Assembly: GCA_903837605.1 (NCBI GenBank)
Contig: CAILVF010000076.1
Location: 45,321-109,320, forward strand
DNA length: 64,000 bases
Direction: 5' to 3'
DNA from: an uncultured Bacteroidales bacterium
GTDB lineage: Bacteria > Bacteroidota > Bacteroidia > Bacteroidales > FEN-979
Below are positions 9,886 to 18,365 of this stretch, in pieces. The notes below the pieces were generated by a model. It was not told where the DNA came from. It did no database searches and saw only the letters and a program-made list of their open reading frames with translations. The position numbers were made by a program, and so were the translations under genes. Each line of letters starts with the position of its first letter. The stretch's first letter is position 1.

Positions 9886-10728
9886 ATGAAAAATTTAATT
9901 ATAAAAATAGTCCCGGCAGCCATATTTTCATTATTGCTTATTACACTTTTCGGATGTCAGAAAGATAATGTCCAAAAAATTGATCAACGGAATTGGCAGC
10001 TGGTGTGGAGTGATGATTTCAATGGTTCAGCAGGGACGTCGCCTGATCCCTCGAAATGGGGATTTGATATAGGAAACGGTCCGAATCACGACGGTTGGGG
10101 CAATGCAGAACTGGAATACTACACAAATCGTCCGGCTAATGCGAGCTTAGACGGCAACGGTAATTTAGTGATCACTGCCAGAGAAGAGTCATATTCCGGT
10201 TCAGGTTTTACTTCGGCCCGTATTAAAACCTTAGGATTACTTGATCAAACCTACGGACGTTTTGAAGCCCGCCTTAAAACGCCCTGGGGACCTGGAATCT
10301 GGCCGGCATTCTGGTTACTTGGCTCCAATGTAGATTCTCTGGGATGGCCTCAATCTGGCGAAATTGATATCATGGAACTTCGTGGACAGAAACCCAACAT
10401 TATAAATGGCACAGTGCATGGCCCCGGATATTCAGGAGCTGCAGGAATTACAAAAAGTTTTGCCTTCGAGAATGACAGATTTGATGTTAACTACCATGTG
10501 TTTGCTGTTGAATGGGGAGCAGATTTTATAGATTTCTTTGTTGACAGCACACTATATCAAGAAATTACTCCCGGCAAGGTAACCGGAAACTGGGTTTTTA
10601 ATCATCCTTTCTATATTATTCTGAATGTCGCTGTTGGTGGTAACTATGTTGGGTTCCCTTCAAGCCTGACTCCTTTCCCTCAAACAATGATTATTGATTA
10701 TGTAAAAGTTTACAAGGAAGCAGATTAA
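9886..10728 (+). CDS. GH16 beta-1,3-glucanase (laminarinase), lipoprotein
   Basis: 280 residues, the usual length of a single GH16 domain plus signal. The N-terminus ends in LFGC (Cys24), a lipobox, so it is a membrane-anchored lipoprotein, probably surface exposed. The catalytic motif GEIDIMELRG holds E159 (nucleophile), D161 and E164 (acid/base), in the ExDxxE form typical of bacterial laminarinases. WSDDFNGS, YGRFEARLKTP and WPAFWLLG are further GH16 landmarks. It would cut beta-1,3-glucan into oligosaccharides for import. It is 7 bases from the GH30 gene, so the two are probably cotranscribed. Confidence 0.92.
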   Translation: MKNLIIKIVPAAIFSLLLITLFGCQKDNVQKIDQRNWQLVWSDDFNGSAGTSPDPSKWGFDIGNGPNHDGWGNAELEYYTNRPANASLDGNGNLVITAREESYSGSGFTSARIKTLGLLDQTYGRFEARLKTPWGPGIWPAFWLLGSNVDSLGWPQSGEIDIMELRGQKPNIINGTVHGPGYSGAAGITKSFAFENDRFDVNYHVFAVEWGADFIDFFVDSTLYQEITPGKVTGNWVFNHPFYIILNVAVGGNYVGFPSSLTPFPQTMIIDYVKVYKEAD

Positions 10729-10735
10729 AACGAGA

Positions 10736-12226
10736 ATGAAAAGATTGGAATTTTACCTGGCCAGTTCTCTTATGATCATTTTAACGGGTTGCGATGCACA
10801 GCAAAATAAACTAACTGTTGATGTCTTTGAAACTTCTGCAAATGGCAATAAACTCAAAAGAATTACTGAATTTCCTGCCGCAAGCGAAGCTGTATCCATT
10901 CAGTTGTTACCTGGAAATAAATTTCAAACCATCACCGGATTTGGAGGGTCGTTCACTGAGGCCTCTGCTTATTTGTTAAACAAATTAAGCAAGAAAAACC
11001 GTGATCTGATTTTAGATGCTTATTTTGGGACTAGAGGAGCCAGGTATTCCTTAACCCGCACGCATATCAATTCCTGCGATTTTTCATTGGGCAATTATTC
11101 ATATGCACCTGTAAAAGGAGACAAGGAATTGGAACATTTTTCAATAGACGAGGACCGTGACGATATAATTCCCATGATCAGGGATGCAATGACCCATTCT
11201 GAAGACGGATTTAAGATCATCGCTTCCCCATGGACGGCGCCGCCGTGGATGAAAGATAATAACGAATGGAGGGGAGGAAAATTACTGCCGGAATACTATG
11301 ATTGCTGGGCTTTGTTCTTCTCAAAATATATTAATGAATATAAAAAAGAAGGTATTGATATCTGGGGATTAACCGTCGAGAATGAACCCCTGGGGAATGG
11401 CAGCAATTGGGAGAGCATGCTCTATTCACCTGAAGAAATGGTGGATTTTGTAAAAAACCATCTTGGTCCCAAACTGAAAGCCGATGGACAGCATGTAAAA
11501 GTGCTGGCTTATGACCAGAATCGCGGAGAAGAGTTGGAACGATGGGCAAAAGTGATTTATAAAGATGAACCTTCATCACAGTACTTCGACGGTTTTGCGG
11601 TTCACTGGTATGCTAGTACATTCGACTGGTTTCCCGAATCATTGAATTTTACGCATAATATGGCTCCCGGTAAGCATCTTATTCAATCGGAAGCTTGTGT
11701 TGATGCAGAAGTGCCTCATTGGCTGGATGACAAATGGTACTGGTCGGAAGAAGCAACTGACTGGGGATGGGATTGGGCACCTGCGGATCAGAAAAAGCTT
11801 CATCCTAAATATGTTCCTGTATACCGTTATGCCAGAGATATTATCGGTTGTCTGAATAGCTGGGTAGATGGTTGGGTAGACTGGAACATGGTTTTAGACA
11901 GGCAGGGCGGCCCCAACTGGTTTAAAAACTGGTGTGTTGCACCTGTAATAGTCGATCCTGAGAAGGATGAAGTCTACTTCACACCCTTGTATTATATTCT
12001 GGCTCACTTTAGTAAATATATCCGGCCCGGGGCTGTACGAATCGGATTTGAAAACACGGACCCGTCATTAATGCTGACTGCAGCCCTGAATCCTGACGGA
12101 TCCATTGCTGTCGTTATCTTAAACATGAATTCAGAATTAAAAAACATAAACCTTTCACTCGGTAATCGTACAGTTAAATTGCAGATAAGTGCTCAGGCAA
12201 TACAAACGATTGTAGTTTTGCAGTAA
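10736..12226 (+). CDS. GH30 glucosidase/beta-1,6-glucanase, lipoprotein
   Basis: 496 residues with lipoprotein signal ending ILTGC (Cys19). The GH30 barrel shows GFGGSFTEASA near 68-78, ASPWTAPPWMK near 163-173, the acid/base in TVENEP (E217) and the nucleophile in LIQSEAC (E319). A C-terminal beta domain (about 420-496) is normal for the family. In marine laminarin loci GH30 enzymes remove beta-1,6-linked glucose side chains, and that is the likely role here beside the GH16 gene. Glucocerebrosidase-like or xylanase activity is less likely given the context. Confidence 0.9.
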   Translation: MKRLEFYLASSLMIILTGCDAQQNKLTVDVFETSANGNKLKRITEFPAASEAVSIQLLPGNKFQTITGFGGSFTEASAYLLNKLSKKNRDLILDAYFGTRGARYSLTRTHINSCDFSLGNYSYAPVKGDKELEHFSIDEDRDDIIPMIRDAMTHSEDGFKIIASPWTAPPWMKDNNEWRGGKLLPEYYDCWALFFSKYINEYKKEGIDIWGLTVENEPLGNGSNWESMLYSPEEMVDFVKNHLGPKLKADGQHVKVLAYDQNRGEELERWAKVIYKDEPSSQYFDGFAVHWYASTFDWFPESLNFTHNMAPGKHLIQSEACVDAEVPHWLDDKWYWSEEATDWGWDWAPADQKKLHPKYVPVYRYARDIIGCLNSWVDGWVDWNMVLDRQGGPNWFKNWCVAPVIVDPEKDEVYFTPLYYILAHFSKYIRPGAVRIGFENTDPSLMLTAALNPDGSIAVVILNMNSELKNINLSLGNRTVKLQISAQAIQTIVVLQ

Positions 12227-12236
12227 CATAGTGCGT

Positions 12237-13067
12237 ATGGCAAATAAAGCTCTTTTCCTCTGCCTTATATCGTTTATTTCGGTTTTTGTTTCCTGCAGGC
12301 AGTCCGGTCAGCCCGAACCGGTATCAACGGGGGACCTCTATTTCTCGGGGTATTACTGGAATTTTAAGAACAGCAATGACACTCCTGTAGGCCCGGGGCC
12401 TAACCGGTTTACAAGCAAATACAATAACATCTTCCTGGATGCCGGGAGCAGCCTTCATCTGAAGATCGTAAAAAACAATAGCCAATGGTATTGCAGCGAA
12501 CTTGCCTCCGTTAAAACATTTGGTTACGGCACATACATTTTCACAACCGCAAGCGATCTCACAACCATGAACGAAAGGGTCGTTTTAGGCTTGTTCACCT
12601 GGAATAATTATTCGTTCCAGACACAGGCAAACAGTGAGATCGACATAGAGTTCGCCCGCTGGAACGTTGCCAGCGATACCCTGCTGGCCAGCTATAGCGT
12701 ACAGCCTGTTTGGGGCGACAATCCAATTCCTTACCTTGAAAGGACCAGGAAGCCCCGGATGAAGGCAAGCAGGCTTAAAAGTACCTGCACCCATGTATTC
12801 AGGTGGACCCCGGGCCTGGTAAGCTGGGTATCATACAGTGGTGGCAGTTACCCGGGAACAGACACCCTTGCATTCTGGTCGTTCGACAGCTCCAACCCCT
12901 CAAGGTCCAAGATGGAAGGAGGTAAAATATCCAACCCGATCGTGATCCCTACCCCCGAAGACAGCACGAATGTGCGCTTTAACCTGTGGCTCATGAACGG
13001 TCTGCCGCCTTCGGATAACAAGGAATTTGAGGTCGTGATAAAGTCTTTCAGGTTTATTCCCTTATAA
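12237..13067 (+). CDS. GH16-like lipoprotein (concanavalin-A-like fold)
   Basis: Start taken at ATG 12237; an in-frame GTG lies 6 bases upstream. The signal ends FVSC (Cys20). The core has TFGYGTYIFTT and then SEIDIEFARWN, which gives the ExDxE catalytic spacing of GH16 without the extra bulge residue (E134, D136, E138). Overall similarity to the laminarinase two genes upstream is low, so substrate cannot be named; glucanase, galactanase or a binding role are all possible. It is the last gene before a weak terminator-like hairpin. Its base composition is already closer to the GC-richer downstream region. Confidence 0.65.
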   Translation: MANKALFLCLISFISVFVSCRQSGQPEPVSTGDLYFSGYYWNFKNSNDTPVGPGPNRFTSKYNNIFLDAGSSLHLKIVKNNSQWYCSELASVKTFGYGTYIFTTASDLTTMNERVVLGLFTWNNYSFQTQANSEIDIEFARWNVASDTLLASYSVQPVWGDNPIPYLERTRKPRMKASRLKSTCTHVFRWTPGLVSWVSYSGGSYPGTDTLAFWSFDSSNPSRSKMEGGKISNPIVIPTPEDSTNVRFNLWLMNGLPPSDNKEFEVVIKSFRFIPL

Positions 13068-13080
13068 TTTATCAGGGTAA

Positions 13081-13105
13081 ACCGGCATTCCGGTGTATTT
13101 TCTTT
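13081..13105 (+). terminator. weak intrinsic-terminator-like hairpin
   Basis: ACCGG, loop CATT, CCGGT, followed by the T-rich run gtattttcttt. The stem is only 5 base pairs, so termination strength is doubtful. The position, just after the GH16-like gene and before the phosphoesterase cassette, fits an operon boundary. Confidence 0.4.
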
Positions 13106-13134
13106 GTACAATATATTTTCACAATAAATTTTTC

Positions 13135-14772
13135 ATGCGATCTATATTTATAATTGCGCTTCTTGCCGGGTATTGTTTTGCCTGGGACACATCATCCGCA
13201 CAAAACTTTAATGAAATCCTCGGCCGGCCAACAGCATCATCAGTCACAATAAGTATTTTATGTGATCAGCAAACCGAAGTTTACTGGGAGTACGGCAGTG
13301 CTCCGGCCACATATTCAGCAAGCACTGCCATTTCGCTTGCCCTTAAGGACACTGCACTTGAAGCCGGCATAACAGGCCTGGCGGCTGATGCAAAATATTA
13401 TTACAGGACACGTTACCGGCCCCGGGGCGCTACCGGCTCTTTTCTTGCCGGTCCTGAACGCACCTTCCATACGCAAAGGGCGAAAGGCAGTACGTTTACG
13501 TTTACCATAGAATCGGATGAGCATTTATGCGACAAAAAAGGCGTTCGCAGCATCTTCAGGATCTGCCTCGACAACCAGGCAAAGGATAATCCTGATTTCA
13601 TGTTTTCTCTCGGCGACAATTTCGGGGGAGACCATAATCCATTGGACATTACTTCACAGGAGGTGGATTCCCTGCATAAAATGTACAGGCCATTCTGGGG
13701 GAACATCTGTCACTCCGTCCCCTTATTTATCTGCCTTGGGAACCATGAAGGCGAAAACGATTTTTACCTGGCGAAGAACCCTCCTGAAAATATTGCTGTT
13801 TACAGTACCTTATGGCGGAAGTTCTATTACCCGAATCCCTATCCGGACGACTTTTACAGCGGGAATACCGATGTTGAGCCATACGGCATTGGCAATCCGG
13901 AGAACTACTATGCTTTCACCTGGGGTGATGCATTATTCGTAGTTCTGGATGTGTACCGCAACCAGTGTGATTCCTCTGCAAAGCCTAAAAACTGGGACTG
14001 GTCACTGGGCCTTCCTCAGTACACCTGGCTTAAAAATACGCTTGAAAGCAGCACAGCCAAATACAAATTTGTGTTCGCGCATCATACACGCGGAGAAGGA
14101 AGAGGCGGGATAAACACCGCCCGGTATTTTGAATGGGGAGGATATGAAGCCGATGGCATCACATGGGGATTCTCAGCAAAACGTCCAGGCTGGGAAAAAC
14201 CCATCCACCAGCTATTTGTCGATAACGGCGTGAATATCTTTTTCCAGGGGCACGACCACCTGTTCGCCCATGAAGAACTCGACGGGGTGATTTACCAGGA
14301 AGTGCCCATGCCAGGCGATTCAACCTATGAGATAGGGATGCTTGCAAACGCCGGCGCCTATGTTTCCGATACACTTAACGGGACCGGTCATTTAAGGGTT
14401 ACAGTTTCTCCAACTTGTGTGAAGGCGGATTATATTCGTGCGTACCTGCCGGCCGATACCCTTGATGGCGTTCATCATAACCGGGAACTTGCTTTCAGCT
14501 ACACTATCGGCACCTGCCAGTCGGGGATCAGCGACCAGGCTGAGAAAGCTGCAGTTATTGTTTACCCAAACCCGGCCCAAAACAGGATCAATGTTAAAAT
14601 AAGCGGGGAACCAGCACCATTTCGACTCGGCATATTTAATACGCTGGGTCAACCGCTTCTGCAAACGCTGTCGGGTTATATTGATGTAAGCAGCATCCGG
14701 AACGGCATTTACTTTTTACATATCAGGACTTCAAATTCAGAAGTAACAAAAAAAATTATCATTAACCGGTAA
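13135..14772 (+). CDS. secreted metallophosphoesterase (purple acid phosphatase-like) with T9SS sorting domain
   Basis: The upstream in-frame GTG at 13093 lies inside the hairpin; ATG 13135 gives a good signal peptide (MRSIFIIALLAGYCFA). After it comes a fibronectin-like domain (about 25-115), as in purple acid phosphatases. The metallophosphoesterase core follows: SDEH (D128, H130), LGDN (D161), GNHEGEND (N203, H204), FAHHTRGEG and FQGHDHLFAHE, which together can bind two metals. The last 75 or so residues (YPNPAQNRINV to the end in KKIIINR) match the type A C-terminal sorting domain of type IX secretion. It is probably a cell-surface or released phosphatase or phosphodiesterase. A paralogue lies two genes downstream. 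Confidence 0.85.
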   Translation: MRSIFIIALLAGYCFAWDTSSAQNFNEILGRPTASSVTISILCDQQTEVYWEYGSAPATYSASTAISLALKDTALEAGITGLAADAKYYYRTRYRPRGATGSFLAGPERTFHTQRAKGSTFTFTIESDEHLCDKKGVRSIFRICLDNQAKDNPDFMFSLGDNFGGDHNPLDITSQEVDSLHKMYRPFWGNICHSVPLFICLGNHEGENDFYLAKNPPENIAVYSTLWRKFYYPNPYPDDFYSGNTDVEPYGIGNPENYYAFTWGDALFVVLDVYRNQCDSSAKPKNWDWSLGLPQYTWLKNTLESSTAKYKFVFAHHTRGEGRGGINTARYFEWGGYEADGITWGFSAKRPGWEKPIHQLFVDNGVNIFFQGHDHLFAHEELDGVIYQEVPMPGDSTYEIGMLANAGAYVSDTLNGTGHLRVTVSPTCVKADYIRAYLPADTLDGVHHNRELAFSYTIGTCQSGISDQAEKAAVIVYPNPAQNRINVKISGEPAPFRLGIFNTLGQPLLQTLSGYIDVSSIRNGIYFLHIRTSNSEVTKKIIINR

Positions 14773-14912
14773 ATGACGATGGGGGATCCCTTCAATCTCC
14801 GGCTGAATAAATTCAGGATTCCACAGATTAAAATTCAGGGTTCATTGATTACATTTTGAAAGCGGGCTCCATGAAAATATTTTTGTTCCCGGTTAAATTA
14901 AACAAACAGATC

Positions 14913-16700
14913 ATGAAAAATATTCTTTTCCTCGCCGGGTTGCTGCTTTTGAAACTCAGCCTGTTTTCCCAGGAATCATTTTTAGTCAAGACCGAGACCA
15001 GGTACTGGGATCATTCTAGGACTTATGACGGTTACACTCTTTTCGGTACGAGGGGGACCTCCTACCTGATCGATTTTGAAGGTCATGTGATCCACACCTG
15101 GAATATCGGGACAAATCCGCGTTTTACCGAGGCCGGGACATTGCTAGATGCCGTTGGCGGCAATCCCAGCAACCAGAATGCCTGGAAGGAACTTGACTGG
15201 AGCGGCAATGTTCTATGGCAATACACCGAATCACGTTCCAATTATCACGGGCACCATGACTTTGCCAAAATATTCAACCCGAAGCTGGGGGATTCAACGT
15301 TCATTTATATAGCAAATAAAGACCTTACGGCCCAGCAGTGCCTCGATGCAGGTTGCGACCCGGGTAACAATTATAACGGCGCACAGATGGATGCGGTGGT
15401 GGAGGTGAACAGGCAGGGCACGGTCATATGGGAATGGTGGTTTTTCAACCACGTGGTCCAGGATATTGACCCCACTAAATCCACCTATGGTGTAATTGCA
15501 AATACACCCGGGAGGATAAACCTGAATATACGCGGGAATCCTGTTAAAAGCGACTGGCTGCATTGTAATGCCCTTGACTATAACCAGGATCTCGATTTGC
15601 TGGTTGTTAACTCGGTACACGGGGAATTCTATGTAGTTGATCATGGCAATACCTTTATCACAAATGATCCAACCGGCAGTATTGCGCTTGCCGCCACTAC
15701 AGCCGGTGACTTTTTATACAGGTTTGGTGATCCTGCTAAATACGACCAGGGGGATCCCCCGTCGGTGGAAGATAATTGGGAGAAAGCAACTGCCGGAAAC
15801 AAACAGATTGGAGGCGCCCATGATATCCAATGGATAAAACCGGGACTTCCCGGGGCCGGGCATTTTATGGTCTTCAGCAATGCAGAAAACCTCTTTGAAT
15901 TGACCCCGCAATCATATATTGTCGAAATAAACCCCTATTTGAATTCAGCAGGCACCAATACCGGGCATTTTGTCAACCCTCCCGATGCAGGTTATAACAT
16001 TATAAGTTCGCCTGATAACAACCTGATGAAGGAGAAAAAGAATGTATCGAAGCAGATCGTATGGATGTTTTCAAGCAAGAATAACACCTCGTTTTACAGC
16101 ACGATAGGGTCAAGCGCCCAAAGGCTGCCAAACGGGAATACACTCGTATGCTCGATGAATGACGGCCATTTCTTCGAAATTGCACCCCTCGACACGGCCC
16201 TGGTTTGGGAATATATCAATCCGATGACCAGGGATGGTATAAAGAAAATCAAAACTGACCATTATCCCACCTACAACGGTGTTTTCAGGGCTTATCGCTA
16301 TGCCGCAGACCATCCGGCGCTGGCAGGCCATGATCTTACCCCCGGCCCAACCATGACCGGTTCCCCGCCTGATTACTATACCCCGGATGATATCACCGCA
16401 ATACAAGATCAGCCAATTGTTGAACCAGCCGATAAACTGAACCAGAATTATCCCAATCCTTTTTCTTACGGCACAACCATAGAATTCGAAATTGCAGAAC
16501 CGGCCGGGGTAAGCGTGTTAATATATGATTTGTCGGGCATCCGGGTAAAATCACTCGTCAATGAGTTTTGCAGCAGCGGAAAGTATTCCCGTTACTGGGA
16601 CGGCACCAATGATAACGGGATGCGGGTGCCGGGCGGGATGTATTTTTATATCCTCAAAGCCGATAACCGTAAACTCTCCAAAAAAATGATCCATCTATGA
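14913..16700 (+). CDS. arylsulfotransferase-like beta-propeller, T9SS-secreted (first copy)
   Basis: The start at ATG 14913 gives the signal MKNILFLAGLLLLKLSLFSQ; the longer frame back to 14856 has no signal. The body resembles bacterial arylsulfate sulfotransferases: YHGHHDFAK (H114/H115), WLHCNALDY (H217), GGAHDIQWI (H303) and RLPNGNTLV. Known ASSTs use a transient sulfohistidine helped by two His and one Arg. In this copy the Arg expected 18 residues after H217 is replaced by V235, with a His next to it, so activity may be altered. The C-terminus (NQNYPNPFSYGTTI onward) is a sorting domain. The stop overlaps the next start by 4 bases (ATGA). Confidence 0.75.
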   Translation: MKNILFLAGLLLLKLSLFSQESFLVKTETRYWDHSRTYDGYTLFGTRGTSYLIDFEGHVIHTWNIGTNPRFTEAGTLLDAVGGNPSNQNAWKELDWSGNVLWQYTESRSNYHGHHDFAKIFNPKLGDSTFIYIANKDLTAQQCLDAGCDPGNNYNGAQMDAVVEVNRQGTVIWEWWFFNHVVQDIDPTKSTYGVIANTPGRINLNIRGNPVKSDWLHCNALDYNQDLDLLVVNSVHGEFYVVDHGNTFITNDPTGSIALAATTAGDFLYRFGDPAKYDQGDPPSVEDNWEKATAGNKQIGGAHDIQWIKPGLPGAGHFMVFSNAENLFELTPQSYIVEINPYLNSAGTNTGHFVNPPDAGYNIISSPDNNLMKEKKNVSKQIVWMFSSKNNTSFYSTIGSSAQRLPNGNTLVCSMNDGHFFEIAPLDTALVWEYINPMTRDGIKKIKTDHYPTYNGVFRAYRYAADHPALAGHDLTPGPTMTGSPPDYYTPDDITAIQDQPIVEPADKLNQNYPNPFSYGTTIEFEIAEPAGVSVLIYDLSGIRVKSLVNEFCSSGKYSRYWDGTNDNGMRVPGGMYFYILKADNRKLSKKMIHL

Positions 16701-18358
16701 AACTGACCTGGCTTGCTGTTTTATTGTTCACTGCATATTCAACCCTGGCCCCGGCACAAACATTCTCCGAGATATTGGGCCGGCCCACAAATTCTTCAGT
16801 CACCATGAGCATATTGTTTGACCGGAAGGCTGATGTTTACTGGGAATATGGTACAAACCCCGGGGAGTATGCGATGAACACTGCAAGCTATACCACGGCT
16901 TCTGACACGGCATTCCAGGCAGACTTCATCAATCTGTTGCCCGATCATAAATACTTTTACAGGACAAGATACCGCCAGGCCGGAACCACAGGTCCCTTTC
17001 TCGAAGGCCCCGAACATTTCTTTCATACCATGAGGATCCCTGGAAGCACTTTCAGTTTTGCCATTGAAGCGGACCCTCATATGGATACCAACTCGAATCC
17101 TGCCTCGTATAGTCTGACCCTGCAGAATATCCTTTTGGCAAAACCTGATTTTCTTATCGATCTCGGGGATATCTTCATGAGTGAGAAACTTCCTTCACCC
17201 ACCCAGGCAAATATTACCGCCCGCCACCTGCTCTACAGGCCTTATTTAGGCGCAACCTGCAATTCCGTGCCGCTTTACCTGGTAATAGGCAATCATGAAG
17301 GGGAAAATGGCTGGCAACTTGATGGAACACCCAATAGCCTTCCTGTCCTGGCTTCCAATACCAGGAAACTGTTTTACCCTAATCCCATACCAGGTTCATT
17401 TTATTCAGGAGACAGCATTTCAGAGAATTATGTAGGCCTTCGGCAGAACTATTATGCCTGGGAATGGGGGAACGCCTTATTCATTGTTCTTGACCCCTAC
17501 TGGTATACCACGAGCAAACCCGATTGGGGCTGGACGCTTGGGGAGGCCCAGTACAACTGGTTCAGTCAGGTTATTTCCGGCAGTAATGCAAAATTCAAAT
17601 TCGTTTTCTGCCACCAGCTGGTCGGGGGTAACGGAAATGATGGCCGGGGCGGGACAGAGTTTGCAGGATTTTTTGAAATGGGAGGAAGGAATAAAGATTC
17701 TTCCTGGGGATTCGGCAACTACCGGCCCGGCTGGGAAAAAACAATTCATGAATTGATGGTTGAGAACCGCGCAAACGTTTTCTTCCACGGCCATGACCAT
17801 TGTTATGCAAAGCAGGAACTTGACGGGATAGTGTACCAGGAAGTCCCCCAGCCATCCTCAAAAAATATTACAAATATTACAGGCAGCCAGTACGGCTATG
17901 TGGATGGTGTTCTGATGCCCAGCCGGGGCTATATCCTGGTCACCATGACCGATTCCAGCGCAAAGGTTGATTATATAAGGACTTACCTGCCTAATGAAGA
18001 AAACTCCGGCCATAAAAACGGGGAGCTGGCATATTCCTATACACTTAAGCCATCGCCGGCGGGTGTCAATGAAACAGCAGGATCCCCGGGTGCGATCGAA
18101 CTGTATCAAAATTATCCCAATCCTTTCAATGAAGCGACAAACATCAAATATATGCTGCTGAATCCGGGCCATGTGCGGCTCTGTGTTTTTGACACGTATG
18201 GAAGGGAACTGCTGACCCTGGCCGACCACTATCAGCAGGCAGGAACATATACCATCCTCCTGGATCCGGGGCAATTGCCATCCGCCGGTGGAATATATTT
18301 TTACAGGATTACACTGGATAATGAAACCCGGACAATGAAAATGATTTGTATCAAATAA
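16697..18358 (+). CDS. second secreted metallophosphoesterase with T9SS sorting domain
   Basis: 553 residues, paralogue of the phosphoesterase at 13135. It shares the signal peptide (MKLTWLAVLLFTAYSTLAPA), the EILGRPTNSSVT entry motif, the fibronectin-like domain and the metal-binding set: EADPHMD, LGDIF, GNHEGENG, FCHQ and FHGHDHCYAKQE. All ligand motifs are kept. The C-terminal domain begins LYQNYPNPFNEATNI and ends in MKMICIK. It starts inside the stop of the preceding sulfotransferase-like gene, so translation is probably coupled. It probably acts on phosphate esters outside the cell; substrate unknown. Confidence 0.83.
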   Translation: MKLTWLAVLLFTAYSTLAPAQTFSEILGRPTNSSVTMSILFDRKADVYWEYGTNPGEYAMNTASYTTASDTAFQADFINLLPDHKYFYRTRYRQAGTTGPFLEGPEHFFHTMRIPGSTFSFAIEADPHMDTNSNPASYSLTLQNILLAKPDFLIDLGDIFMSEKLPSPTQANITARHLLYRPYLGATCNSVPLYLVIGNHEGENGWQLDGTPNSLPVLASNTRKLFYPNPIPGSFYSGDSISENYVGLRQNYYAWEWGNALFIVLDPYWYTTSKPDWGWTLGEAQYNWFSQVISGSNAKFKFVFCHQLVGGNGNDGRGGTEFAGFFEMGGRNKDSSWGFGNYRPGWEKTIHELMVENRANVFFHGHDHCYAKQELDGIVYQEVPQPSSKNITNITGSQYGYVDGVLMPSRGYILVTMTDSSAKVDYIRTYLPNEENSGHKNGELAYSYTLKPSPAGVNETAGSPGAIELYQNYPNPFNEATNIKYMLLNPGHVRLCVFDTYGRELLTLADHYQQAGTYTILLDPGQLPSAGGIYFYRITLDNETRTMKMICIK

Positions 18359-18365
18359 CACTGCC

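Noticed and set aside
1..13134. Canonical SusC/SusD polysaccharide utilisation locus
   Set aside because: No TonB-dependent receptor or SusD-like gene is seen in the window; the barrel in the 4826 gene lacks plug and carboxypeptidase-like domains.
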